From NCBI GenBank assembly GCA_949297015.1, contig CASFRF010000023.1, positions 1 through 64,000 on the forward strand: a DNA stretch of 64,000 bases, read 5' to 3'. The DNA is from an uncultured bacterium (GTDB lineage: Bacteria; Verrucomicrobiota; Lentisphaeria; Victivallales; Victivallaceae). The position numbers and the translations under genes were made by a program. Shown piece by piece: positions 34,202-42,708 of this stretch. The notes under the pieces were generated by a model that saw nothing but the letters and a program-made list of their open reading frames with translations, was not told where the DNA came from and did no database searches. Position 1 is the stretch's first letter. The number at the start of each line of letters is the position of its first letter.

Positions 34202-35394
34202 GTTCCGTCCCGATCGCGGTCGGGGAGCAGCTGCAGCTCCGCCAGCGGGCGGAATTCGGGATGGCGGCGCTCAAAGGCGCGCGATTGCAGGAAGTTCTCC
34301 TCCGGCTCCAGACTGCAGGTCGAGTAGAGCAGCTGGCCCCCCGGCGCGGTGAGGGCGGCCGCCTCCTCCAGAATCTCCCGCTGCAGCGCCGTGACGGCGG
34401 CCAGATCCGATTCCCGGAACCGCCAGAGCGCATCCGGTAGGCGGCGGAAAACCCCGGTGTTGGAGCAGGGCACGTCGGCGGTCACCAGCTCAAATTGGCC
34501 GTACCGCGCCCGCCAGCAATCGGGCGTGCCGACTTCGATCACCACCGGCAGACCGCGCCGGGCGAAGTTGTCGCAAGTCAACTCCTGGCGCCGGGCCGAT
34601 CGATCGGCCGCGACCAGCAGCGCCTCCTTCGGCAGCAACTCCCGGTAGCAGAGCGCCTTGCCCCCCGGCGCGGCGCAGAGCTCGATCATGCGGCGTATGC
34701 CGCGGCAGTCGGGCAATGCGGCGATGGCTCCCGCCGCCGGATCCTGCACATAGATGGCCCCGCGAGTCAGCAGCTCCGGCGCCCGCCAGAACGCCGCCGG
34801 ATCGGGAATCCGGGCGAACCGCAGGGGCCCGAGCCAGGGGTGTGCAATCACTTCCCAGTCCGGGGGGAGCGGGGTTTCCCCGCAGAGCCGGACGGTCAAT
34901 TCCGCCGGCGTAAGCCAGAGCTCCTCCAACCGGCGGAGGGTCCCGGGCGAATACCGTTTCCGCCAGCGCCGGAGGAGCTCCGGCGGCAGCAGGTCCACCT
35001 CCGGCAACGGGGCGAAGGCGCACCGGCGCAACACCGCATTGGCAAAGGCCGCCTCCCGGTCGCCATGACGACGTTTGAGGTAGGTCACCGCCACATTCAC
35101 CGCCGATTGCGGCGCTATTCCGTGCTGGAAGTGGGTCTGGGTCAGAACCAGCAGCAACAGTCGGCGCAACCGCCCCCGGGGCCGCTGCTCCGTGGCCTGC
35201 TCCAGTGCGCATTCGAGGGCGCGACGACGGCGGAACCCGGTCAACAGCAGATCCGAAACGGTACGGCGCAGCTCCGGTTCGGCCAGTTCCCGGTCCAACG
35301 CATCGTCGAGCGAGCAGTCGCCGTTTTCGATCAGGCCGGACAGCCGGTGCGCTGCAGCCAGCACCCGTTCGGCGCGGTCGGGATTACTACTCAT
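34171..35394 (-). CDS. rsmB: RsmB-type 16S rRNA (cytosine-C5) methyltransferase, second copy
   Basis: SAM-dependent m5C methylation of 16S rRNA. The protein is 407 residues. An N-terminal NusB-like helical domain (about 1-130, LRRLLLLVLTQTHFQHGIAP, ANAVLRRCA) is followed by the catalytic domain with ELCAAPGGKALCYRELL, VTADVPCSNTGVFRRLPD and YSTCSLEPEENFLQ, holding both catalytic cysteines. The NusB-like domain makes this the better match to RsmB itself, compared with the 26944 copy. It overlaps hldD by eight bases and ends inside the convergent GT2 gene. Last gene of the lptD-hldD-rsmB unit. Confidence 0.93.
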   Translation of the reverse strand: MSSNPDRAERVLAAAHRLSGLIENGDCSLDDALDRELAEPELRRTVSDLLLTGFRRRRALECALEQATEQRPRGRLRRLLLLVLTQTHFQHGIAPQSAVNVAVTYLKRRHGDREAAFANAVLRRCAFAPLPEVDLLPPELLRRWRKRYSPGTLRRLEELWLTPAELTVRLCGETPLPPDWEVIAHPWLGPLRFARIPDPAAFWRAPELLTRGAIYVQDPAAGAIAALPDCRGIRRMIELCAAPGGKALCYRELLPKEALLVAADRSARRQELTCDNFARRGLPVVIEVGTPDCWRARYGQFELVTADVPCSNTGVFRRLPDALWRFRESDLAAVTALQREILEEAAALTAPGGQLLYSTCSLEPEENFLQSRAFERRHPEFRPLAELQLLPDRDRDGTYGCLWRRSV

Positions 35395-36367
35395 CCCCCA
35401 GATGTTTTCCGGGTAGCAGGTAATGGACCAGATCGTCGCGGACAGCGTCGCGCAGGCTGGTCGCTTCGCGGTCGTATCCGAGATTCCGGAGTTTGTCCAG
35501 CTCGGCCTTGGTGTAGTACTGGTACTTGCCGCGCAGCGATTCGGGCATTTCGATGTACTCGATCCGGACCGGGCGGTTCAGCGCCTCGAACGCCGCCGTG
35601 GCCAGCGCGTTCCAGGTCTCGGCCCGGCCGCTGCCGATGTTGTAGATCCCGAAGCCCTCGGGATGATTGAACAGAAACAGCACCATGTCCACGGCGTCTT
35701 TGACGTACAGAAAATCCCGCATCTGCTCGCCGTCGGCGTACTCCGGGCGATAGGATTTGAACAATCGCATCTTGCCCTCGGCGGTGATCTGCTCGAAGGC
35801 GCGGCAGACTACGCTGCGCATCTCCCCTTTGTGCAGTTCATTGGGACCGTAGACGTTGGAAAATTTGCAGCCGGTGATTCGCTCGAGCAACCCCTCCCGC
35901 CGGGCCCAGAGGTCGAACAACTGCTTGCTGTAGCCGTACATATTCAGCGGTCGCAGCTGTTCCAGACTGCTTTCGTCGTCGCGATAGCCGCAACTGCCGT
36001 CGCCGTAGGTGGCGCAGCTCGAGGCGTAGAGGAACCGGACCCGATGCTCCACCGCGAACTGCGCCAGTTCGCAGGTGTAATGATAGTTGTTGTCGATCAG
36101 ATAACTCGCATCGCGCTCGGTGGTGGCCGAACAGGCCCCCAGATGGAAGATCCCCTCCAGCTTGATCTGGCGGAAGTTCCCCGCGTGCAGCCGTTCGCGG
36201 AATTCGCCCTTTTCCAGATAGTCGGCAAAACGCAGCGGCGGGAGATTTTTCCACTTCTCCGATTCCCCCAGGTGATCGACCACCAGAATGTCGTCGATTC
36301 CGCGCTGATTCAAGCCCCAGATTACCGCGCTGCCGATCAGACCCGCGCCTCCGGTTACGATATACAT
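35387..36367 (-). CDS. hldD: ADP-L-glycero-D-manno-heptose 6-epimerase
   Basis: Last step of ADP-heptose synthesis for the LPS inner core; NADP-dependent SDR fold. 326 residues. The N-terminal VTGGAGLIGSAV is the cofactor loop. LGACSATTERDASYLIDNNY is a typical HldD segment, with SSCATYG and MYGYSK carrying the catalytic Ser/Tyr/Lys. SNVYGPNELHKGEMRSVV is also characteristic. GGAGAGC precedes the ATG. It lies 16 bases after lptD, so LPS assembly genes are clustered. It implies a heptose-containing LPS. Confidence 0.95.
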   Translation of the reverse strand: MYIVTGGAGLIGSAVIWGLNQRGIDDILVVDHLGESEKWKNLPPLRFADYLEKGEFRERLHAGNFRQIKLEGIFHLGACSATTERDASYLIDNNYHYTCELAQFAVEHRVRFLYASSCATYGDGSCGYRDDESSLEQLRPLNMYGYSKQLFDLWARREGLLERITGCKFSNVYGPNELHKGEMRSVVCRAFEQITAEGKMRLFKSYRPEYADGEQMRDFLYVKDAVDMVLFLFNHPEGFGIYNIGSGRAETWNALATAAFEALNRPVRIEYIEMPESLRGKYQYYTKAELDKLRNLGYDREATSLRDAVRDDLVHYLLPGKHLGDE

Positions 36368-36383
36368 CTTGCTCTCCAGTGTT

Positions 36384-39011
36384 TCAATTGTAAAGGTGCT
36401 GCCGGGCGGTGCTCAGAAAATTGCTCTGCGCCTGTTGCAGCGGCCCGGCCAGATTGCTCAGATAGACCGTGCCGTAGAACGAAGTGTTGTAGTAGTGATC
36501 GCCCTCGTCGTCGTCGCGTTCAAACTCCAGCTCCAGCGCCACCTCCAGACAGTGGAACTGACGGGTCAGACTGAAGGCGAGGTCGGTGATTCCTCCTTCG
36601 TAGAAGTCGTAGGAGATGCGCCAGGCGCCGAACGTCCGGCGATCCGGCGTCAGCGGGAAGCGCATGCCGAAATTGATGGTCTGCGACGGATCCAGATAGT
36701 AGTTGTCGAAGATCGTTCCGGCCTGAATCGAGGAGAGGCTGCTGCCCATCGAATAGGCGGCCGGCGAGGCGTAACTGTTCTGATAGTCGTAACTCAGGTT
36801 GAAGACAAAGTCCTTGACCGGCTCGTAGGTGAGCATCACATTCCAGTAGTTGAGCCAGCGCAGGTTGAGCCCGGGATGATTGATCTCCTCGCCGCGCCGG
36901 GTGATCGGCTGCTCATAGGGCTCGTTGTTCCCGCCTGCGTCAATCGAAAATTCGGTAGACAGCCGCAAGCCTTCCAGCGGCGTCATGGTCAGCTTGGTGC
37001 AGAAGTCCCCGACATGGTTGAAGCCATTGTTGGCGGTGAAGTGATAGTCCCAGTAGTTCTCCATGACCAGATAGTTGGAGATCGAATCTCCGGAGCGGGT
37101 CTGCAAGCGGTTGAGCATCCCCAGCCGGATGAAGTTCTGCCGCTCGATGCGGTCGATTTCATCGAATGCGAAGAGGTGGTCCCGGTCCTCGGTCGGTTTG
37201 GGGATGAAGGTGTAGTTGATATAGGGTTCGATCACATGCCGCAGCCCGTCCAGCCGCAGCAGCGGAACCCGGATGTCCTGCCAGGTACTGTAGAATTTGG
37301 TGGTGGCCTCCACCCCGATCTCGCCGACGAACCGGAAGCGGTTGCCGCCGTCGTTGTCGTAGTTCGGCGTGATCATCGATTTGAAGGAGTTTTCGGGTTT
37401 GTCCATCAAATACATGTACTCGAGCTCCTCCGGCGAGATCTTCCGCTCCGAGGAGTTGGAGTATTCGGTCAGCCGGAACCCGGCCCGCGGAATGATGTTG
37501 ATCCCAAGCAGCTTGAACGGATAGTACAGGAAGTGGACCGTGTCCAGCCGGAAGGTCTCGTAATCCTTGAGCGAATTGCGGCGGATGAAGGGCGGCAGGC
37601 TGCGACCGTAGTCGCGCCAGCGCATCCGCAGGTAGTCCATACTGAATTCGCCCTGATAGTACACGTTGGTGTTGAGAATCTCCTGGCGCGGTACGTCGAT
37701 CCGGAACTCCGGCAGCCGTTCGACCACGGTGTAGAAGTCGTTGACCCGGGGGCGGACGTACAACGCGGCGCTCAGGTGATCGAACTGCTGCTCCAGCGCG
37801 GCAAAGGTCGAAGTCTGCGGGTTGTTGTTGAAACTGTAGCGTTCGTAATCGTAGGTGAAGTAGTAATCACTCTGCATATTGAACGACCCGCGGAAGTCGA
37901 GCCGGGGGGTGATGTGTGTCACGTTGCTGATCTGGAACTTGTACCGTTCATAGGGGATTTTGAAGCGGTCGTCCCAGTAATCGACGCTCCGGTACGGGTG
38001 ATTGTCGTAGATCCCGTAGGCGCTGATGAAGGTTTTGCTGTTCTCCGTCAGAATATCGACGTCGGCGCCGCCGCCGAAACCCCGCTCCGTGTAATAATCG
38101 CCCCGCAGCTTGATGCTGGAGTAGGGGTAGTCGGTCAGATCGAAGCGCTTGGTGAGCCGCAGAAAGTAACCCAAGTTGCTCTCTTTGCCGCCCTGAATCC
38201 GAAACAGGCCGGGATTTTCATCCTTGGGTTTGTAAAAGACCGGCAGCCAGAGCAGGGGGATGCCGTAGGCGTTCACCGTGCAGTTGTAGCCGAAGATCGT
38301 GTACAGACTCTTGTCCCGGTTCAGTCCGGACAGGCCGCTGTCGGGAATGGAGTCATGGGGCGTCAGGGTGGCCCGGGAACAGGAGACCGAATAGTGTGCG
38401 TTGTCACCGATCAGATAGTTGCAGCTGGAGACGGTGACCCCCTGGACCTCCAGAATGCCGTCGGCCTTGCGGTATCCGGAGTCGGCCTTGAAGGCGATCC
38501 CCGAAAAACTCCCTTCGAGCTCCTCGAAGCTCAGATACCCGCTGCTCAAATTCCCGGTCAGCCGCTGGGCCCGGATGCTGTCTCCGAGCTGATCATAGCG
38601 GATGCCGATCTTCTGATTCCCGAAGAGATCGGTGGTGATCTGCCCCACGGTGATGGCCAGATCGCTGCGGTTTTGCAGCGCTCCCAGCTCCGCCGCGGAG
38701 ACCTTTGCCGTGGCACTCCGTTTGTTGTAGACCACGATGTGGCCGATGGCTTCGATGTCCTTGTTTTCGATGTTGACCACCGCCCGGTCGGCAAAAATCT
38801 CGTAGCTTCCGAACGGAATATGAACATTCCCGGAGACCACGATGTTGTTGCCGGTCACGTTCCAGTGATCGGCGTCGATTTTCTTGAGATCGCCGACGCC
38901 GACCGAGTCGTCAAAGTCGAAGTTCAAATCCAAGCCGTGGGCGCTGCCGGCCAGAGCGGTCAGCATGGCCGCCAGCCCGATCAACCGAAACTTATTTCCG
39001 GATCCTTTCAC
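36384..39011 (-). CDS. lptD: LPS-assembly outer-membrane protein LptD
   Basis: Inserts LPS into the outer leaflet as a beta-barrel plug with LptE. A periplasmic OstA-like N-terminal domain (about 30-230: NNIVVSGNVHIPFGSYEIFA, DIEAIGHIVVYN) is followed by a long beta-barrel (about 250-875) with alternating Tyr/Phe strands such as FAWRISYDFYEG-like repeats and TLHLSTEFS-like pairs. I use the GTG at 39011 (signal peptide KGSGNKFRLIGLAAMLTALA). TTG at 39014 is equally spaced from AAGGA. The longest frame begins at the transcription start (39062) and is unlikely. 875 residues is within the family range. No conserved Cys pair is obvious. Confidence 0.88.
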   Translation of the reverse strand: MKGSGNKFRLIGLAAMLTALAGSAHGLDLNFDFDDSVGVGDLKKIDADHWNVTGNNIVVSGNVHIPFGSYEIFADRAVVNIENKDIEAIGHIVVYNKRSATAKVSAAELGALQNRSDLAITVGQITTDLFGNQKIGIRYDQLGDSIRAQRLTGNLSSGYLSFEELEGSFSGIAFKADSGYRKADGILEVQGVTVSSCNYLIGDNAHYSVSCSRATLTPHDSIPDSGLSGLNRDKSLYTIFGYNCTVNAYGIPLLWLPVFYKPKDENPGLFRIQGGKESNLGYFLRLTKRFDLTDYPYSSIKLRGDYYTERGFGGGADVDILTENSKTFISAYGIYDNHPYRSVDYWDDRFKIPYERYKFQISNVTHITPRLDFRGSFNMQSDYYFTYDYERYSFNNNPQTSTFAALEQQFDHLSAALYVRPRVNDFYTVVERLPEFRIDVPRQEILNTNVYYQGEFSMDYLRMRWRDYGRSLPPFIRRNSLKDYETFRLDTVHFLYYPFKLLGINIIPRAGFRLTEYSNSSERKISPEELEYMYLMDKPENSFKSMITPNYDNDGGNRFRFVGEIGVEATTKFYSTWQDIRVPLLRLDGLRHVIEPYINYTFIPKPTEDRDHLFAFDEIDRIERQNFIRLGMLNRLQTRSGDSISNYLVMENYWDYHFTANNGFNHVGDFCTKLTMTPLEGLRLSTEFSIDAGGNNEPYEQPITRRGEEINHPGLNLRWLNYWNVMLTYEPVKDFVFNLSYDYQNSYASPAAYSMGSSLSSIQAGTIFDNYYLDPSQTINFGMRFPLTPDRRTFGAWRISYDFYEGGITDLAFSLTRQFHCLEVALELEFERDDDEGDHYYNTSFYGTVYLSNLAGPLQQAQSNFLSTARQHLYN

Positions 39012-39067
39012 CAAGTCGATCTTTCCTTCATGCCAAAAATCTGTTCGGAAAACGGAGCACAATCCCT

Positions 39068-39096
39068 ATAATACCCCGTGATTTCCGGTCTGTCAA
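39068..39096 (-). promoter_or_regulatory. near-consensus promoter for lptD-hldD-rsmB
   Basis: TTGACA, 17 bases, TATTAT. It overlaps the first possible lptD ATG (39062), which supports the downstream start. Confidence 0.85.
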
Positions 39097-39120
39097 GAGC
39101 CGGTCGGCGAAAAAAGCACC

Positions 39121-40677
39121 TCAACGTCGTCGCGAACCGCTGCGCCGGGGTCGGCCCGAACGTCCGCGCTCTTCGGGCTTCCGGTCCACCGCCGGGCGCT
39201 CGGTTACCGGAACCTGCGGCGGCAGTCGCAGCATCTCCTCTTCGGGCAGAATGCTGGGGAAGCGGACGTTCAGCAGTTTTTCAATGCCGTCGAGGTTGTA
39301 GGCCCCGTACTCACAGAGAAAGCTGATCGCCTTGCCCGAATGACCCGCCCGACCGGTGCGCCCGATCCGATGGACGTAGTCCTCCGGATGTTCCGGCAGA
39401 TCGTAGTTGATGACCAGCGAGATGTCGTCCACATGAATACCCCGGGCCGCGACGTCGGTGGCGATGACCAATCGAACTTCACCGGTCCGGAACTTCTCCA
39501 GAATCTTGATACGTTTCTCCTGCGCGATGTCGCCGGAAAGGATCGGCGCCTGGACCCCGTATTTGGCCAGATCGTGCTGCAGCCGCAGATTGACGTCCTT
39601 GCGGTTGCCGAAGACCAGAATCCGGTCGTAGTTGCCGTGCTGCAGAAAGTAGAGCAGCAGCGCGAGTTTCTCGTCGCGCGAGACGGTGTAGAAAATCTGT
39701 TCGATGGTGTCGCCGACCAGATGCTCGGGCTCGCTTTCGACGGTGACCGGATCGGCCAGCCAGCCGGAGCTCAGACGCAGAATGCTCTCGTCCAGCGTGG
39801 CGGAAAACAGCATGGTGTGGCGCTCGCCCTTGCGCGGCAGCTGGCTGACGATCCGTTTGACGTCGGGGATAAAGCCCATGTCCAGCATCCGGTCCGCCTC
39901 GTCGATCACCAGAATTTCGACCCGGGACAGATCGAGCGAGCCGCCGCGCGAATAGTCGATCACCCGGCCCGGCGTGCCGATTACCACGTCGATCTCCCGC
40001 TCCAGTTCCCGGCGCTGTTTTTCGTGATCCATGCCGCCGAACACCACCACGCATTTGAGCGGCGCGAAGAGTCCGATCGCCTCCGCGTCCTTGTGAATCT
40101 GGATCGCCAGCTCCCGGGTTGGGGCCAGCACCAGCATCCGGGGACAGCCGGGCTTGGCCGCGACCGGTCGCGGATGGTTCAGCAGATTGGTGAAGGCCGC
40201 CGCCAGAAAGGCCGCCGTCTTGCCGGTTCCGGTCTGGGCCTTGCCCGCCAGATCCCGCCCCGCCAGCAGGTGCGGCATGGCCAGCGCCTGAATCGGCGTA
40301 CAGTATTCAAAGTTGAGCTGCTGCAGACCGAACTGAATATCCTCGTGCAGCGGCAGATCGAGAAACCGGGTCTTGCCCTCGGCCGGGGCGACCGATTTGA
40401 GTTCAGCCGGGCGCGCCGGCCGCTTCCGTTTTTCCGGAGCCGGAGTTTTGGCGGCTTTCGGTTCGGCGGGGACGGCCCGGGCTTTGCGCGGCGCCCGGAA
40501 CTGGCGGGCGGGCGGGGGAAAACCGCCGCTGCCGGGAGTGACCCGGGGCGGTTTGGCCGAGCCCTCGGCGGCGCGGGGCGCGACTTCGGCTTGGCGGTGT
40601 GATTTCGGAGTTTGACGGGGTGCGGGAACCTGCGGCTTGAACCAGCCGGCAATGGTCTTCTTGAGTCCTTTAAACAA
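39121..40677 (-). CDS. DEAD-box RNA helicase (RhlE-like)
   Basis: ATP-dependent RNA unwinding in ribosome assembly or RNA decay. All motifs are present in order: F and Q motif (FGLQQLNFEYCTPIQALAMP), AQTGTGKT (I), PTRELA (Ia), TPGR (Ib), DEAD (II), SAT (III), and HRIGRTGRAGHSG (VI). A roughly 120-residue basic Pro/Ala/Lys-rich N-terminal extension and a basic RG-rich tail (RSGRPRRSGSRRR) are likely RNA-binding. The start is a TTG at 40677 with AAGGA seven bases upstream, lying inside the end of galU (eight-base overlap). A longer in-frame start at 40758 runs further into galU and lacks a ribosome site. Third gene of the kinase-galU-helicase run. Confidence 0.92.
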   Translation of the reverse strand: MFKGLKKTIAGWFKPQVPAPRQTPKSHRQAEVAPRAAEGSAKPPRVTPGSGGFPPPARQFRAPRKARAVPAEPKAAKTPAPEKRKRPARPAELKSVAPAEGKTRFLDLPLHEDIQFGLQQLNFEYCTPIQALAMPHLLAGRDLAGKAQTGTGKTAAFLAAAFTNLLNHPRPVAAKPGCPRMLVLAPTRELAIQIHKDAEAIGLFAPLKCVVVFGGMDHEKQRRELEREIDVVIGTPGRVIDYSRGGSLDLSRVEILVIDEADRMLDMGFIPDVKRIVSQLPRKGERHTMLFSATLDESILRLSSGWLADPVTVESEPEHLVGDTIEQIFYTVSRDEKLALLLYFLQHGNYDRILVFGNRKDVNLRLQHDLAKYGVQAPILSGDIAQEKRIKILEKFRTGEVRLVIATDVAARGIHVDDISLVINYDLPEHPEDYVHRIGRTGRAGHSGKAISFLCEYGAYNLDGIEKLLNVRFPSILPEEEMLRLPPQVPVTERPAVDRKPEERGRSGRPRRSGSRRR

Positions 40678-41575
40678 AATCGGATCCTTCCAGTTTGCTG
40701 AGCTCGGCGCGGAGAAAGGCGGCGAAGCGGTCGCGGAATTCCGGGCGTTCCAGCCCAAAGGTTACAGTGTTTTTGAGAAATTCAAATTTGTCGCCGATGT
40801 CATGGCGGCGACCGGCGAAGCGGAGTCCGAAGAGCGGACGCTCGCGCAGCAGCAGCAGCATGGCGTCGGTCAACTGGATCTCGTTGCCTTTGCCGCGCGG
40901 GGTGCGCTCCAGCGCGGCGAAGAGGTCGGGCGTGAACACATAGCGCGAGGCGATGGCCAGATTGCTCGGAGCCTCCTCCGGCGCCGGTTTCTCGACCAGG
41001 GAGTCGAGTTCGTAAAGCGCTCCGTCCGCGCTCTGGCCGGAGATCACGCCGTAACGGCGGGTCCACTCCCGCGGCACCTCCTCCAGCGCCACCACCGGAC
41101 CTCCGGTTTTGCGGTAGGCCTGCAGCAGCTGGCCGGTAACCGGCCGGCCGTCGTCTCCGGTCAGCACGGTGTCGCCCAGCAGCACCGCAAACGGTTCGTT
41201 CCCGACGAAAGCGGCGGCACACCGGATCGCGTCGCCCAGTCCGTTCAGTTCCGCCTGGTAGACGTAGTGGATCCGGGCCAGATGGTTGAGAGCGCGGACT
41301 TCGGTCAGCAGCCTCTCCTTGCCGTCGGCGCTCAGCCGCGCCTCCAGCGCCGGAGCCGGGTTGAAGTGGTCGGCAATCGCTTCCTTGCCGGTGCTGAGCA
41401 CCACCAGCACCTCCTCCAGACCGGAGGCCACCGCTTCTTCCACCACATACTGAATCACCGGCTTGTCCACCAGCGGAATCAACTCCTTGGGCACCGCCTT
41501 GGTGAAGGGCAGAAACCGGGTTCCGAAGCCTGCGGCCGGAATGACCGCTTTGCGACAGGGGGGCGGGACGGTCAT
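40670..41575 (-). CDS. galU: UTP--glucose-1-phosphate uridylyltransferase (GalU-type)
   Basis: Makes UDP-sugar from UTP and a sugar-1-phosphate. In the 301-residue protein the N-terminal PAAGFGTRFLPFTKAVPKEL is the nucleotide-binding signature. DKPVIQYVVEEAVASGLEEV, LLGDTVL and VEKPAPEEAPSN are typical of bacterial GalU. The ATG at 41575 overlaps the kinase stop (ATGA) and has GGAGGGG six bases upstream; a GTG two codons earlier is less suited. It is coupled to a glucuronokinase-like GHMP kinase, so its sugar-1-P may include glucuronate-1-P as well as glucose-1-P. Confidence 0.95.
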   Translation of the reverse strand: MTVPPPCRKAVIPAAGFGTRFLPFTKAVPKELIPLVDKPVIQYVVEEAVASGLEEVLVVLSTGKEAIADHFNPAPALEARLSADGKERLLTEVRALNHLARIHYVYQAELNGLGDAIRCAAAFVGNEPFAVLLGDTVLTGDDGRPVTGQLLQAYRKTGGPVVALEEVPREWTRRYGVISGQSADGALYELDSLVEKPAPEEAPSNLAIASRYVFTPDLFAALERTPRGKGNEIQLTDAMLLLLRERPLFGLRFAGRRHDIGDKFEFLKNTVTFGLERPEFRDRFAAFLRAELSKLEGSDFV

Positions 41576-42597
41576 GCGCACCCCTCCGGCAGCTGGTACA
41601 CGATTTCGGGCTTGATCAGCTCGATGCGATGAGCCCGGAGCACCCGGCCCAGTTCCTCATACATGGCCTGGTCGCGGTAGGTGCCGATGATCGCCCCTCC
41701 GGATCCGGTGAATTTGGCCGAGGCCCCGACCGACCGGGCCAGCTCGACCATCTGCCGGTTTTTGGTGCTGACCGAGCCGCCGCAGACTTCGCAGCGCAGG
41801 TCGAAGTTCCGGTTCAGCAGCGGCCCGAGCCGGTCGAAATCCTGCCGTTCCAGCGCCTCCCGGACCTGATCGGTCAAGTCCGCCCACTCCCGCATGGCGG
41901 CCAGTACGCACGGCACCCCGCTTTGATAATCCTCGCGCAGCCGGTTGTGCAGAATTTCCGAACCCTCGGCCAGATCGGTGCGGTAGGCGATGTAGACCGG
42001 CAGTTCCGGCGGCAGCTCCAGCAGCTGGTAGTTGCCGACGCCGTGCCGTGCCATGTAGGGTTCGTCGAAATCCATGTAGACCGGGTAGTTGTAGGCCTGC
42101 GCCACCCGGTCCTGAAGTCCGGCGGGAATGCCCAGTTCGTCCCGCTCCACCGAAAGCACCAGATTGGCCAGCTGGGCGGGCGTCATCGCCACCCCGTAGA
42201 ATTCGAGCAGCGCCCGGATACAGGCGGTGACGATGGCCGAGGACCCCGCCAGCCCCAGCCGGTTCGGAATATCGGTCTGATAGCGCAGCGTGAAGTTGCG
42301 CCGATCGAGCTCGATCCCCTGTTCCCGGGTGTGGTCGTAGAAACGTTTGATGGCGGCCTTGAGCAGCCGGATCCCGCCGTAGTAGCCGTAGGTGTTGACG
42401 TCTCGCCACAGATGCTCCAGGCTGGCGAAGGTACTGTGGTCGCGGAGCGACGGCAGCAGGTCCAGTTCCGGACTCTCGTACAGCACCACCTCCGCCGCGT
42501 AGTTGCGGAAGACGAAGGCGATGGTTTTGCCGTGGTAGCCGTCCGACGGATTCCCGATCAGGGCCGCGCGGGGGAACGCTCTGGTCTTGATGATCAT
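41572..42597 (-). CDS. GHMP-family sugar kinase, glucuronokinase-like
   Basis: ATP-dependent C1 phosphorylation of a sugar or sugar acid. 341 residues. The N-terminus RAALIGNPSDGYHGKTIAFV is close in pattern to plant glucuronokinase (as I recall, RIGLxGNPSD-Y-G-TIS). The GHMP ATP loop is PNRLGLAGSSAIVTA, and the C-terminal KFTGSGGAIIG is motif 3. The next gene encodes a UTP-sugar-1-P uridylyltransferase with a four-base overlap. Together they would convert free glucuronate (or another sugar) to its UDP form. Galacturonate or heptose kinase activities are alternatives. AAGGAG lies 12 bases before the ATG. Confidence 0.8.
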   Translation of the reverse strand: MIIKTRAFPRAALIGNPSDGYHGKTIAFVFRNYAAEVVLYESPELDLLPSLRDHSTFASLEHLWRDVNTYGYYGGIRLLKAAIKRFYDHTREQGIELDRRNFTLRYQTDIPNRLGLAGSSAIVTACIRALLEFYGVAMTPAQLANLVLSVERDELGIPAGLQDRVAQAYNYPVYMDFDEPYMARHGVGNYQLLELPPELPVYIAYRTDLAEGSEILHNRLREDYQSGVPCVLAAMREWADLTDQVREALERQDFDRLGPLLNRNFDLRCEVCGGSVSTKNRQMVELARSVGASAKFTGSGGAIIGTYRDQAMYEELGRVLRAHRIELIKPEIVYQLPEGCA

Positions 42598-42625
42598 GCC
42601 GTACCTATTCTCCTTGACGCTAGAG

Positions 42626-42640
42626 GATTCATCATGAATC
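42626..42640. promoter_or_regulatory. candidate operator at the kinase-galU promoter
   Basis: Perfect inverted repeat GATTCA-TCA-TGAATC, immediately downstream of the -10 box (42645-42650), where a repressor would block initiation. Confidence 0.5.
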
Positions 42641-42644
42641 TATT

Positions 42645-42673
42645 AATATACACCCGAAGCGGCGGGTTGCAAA
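42645..42673 (-). promoter_or_regulatory. promoter for the GHMP kinase-galU-helicase operon
   Basis: TTTGCA, 17 bases, TATATT, about 48 bases before the ATG at 42597. Confidence 0.6.
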
Positions 42674-42691
42674 CGCCGCTCCGGGTTTTTT
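42653..42691 (+). terminator. strong intrinsic terminator facing plus-strand transcripts
   Basis: A 12-bp stem with one wobble (42653-42664 with 42674-42685), loop GGTTGCAAA, followed by TTTTTT. It overlaps the -35 region of the divergent kinase promoter. On the minus strand it could also end the GH42 transcript, with a weaker tail. Confidence 0.6.
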
Positions 42692-42708
42692 CCCGCCGGA
42701 ATGAAACT

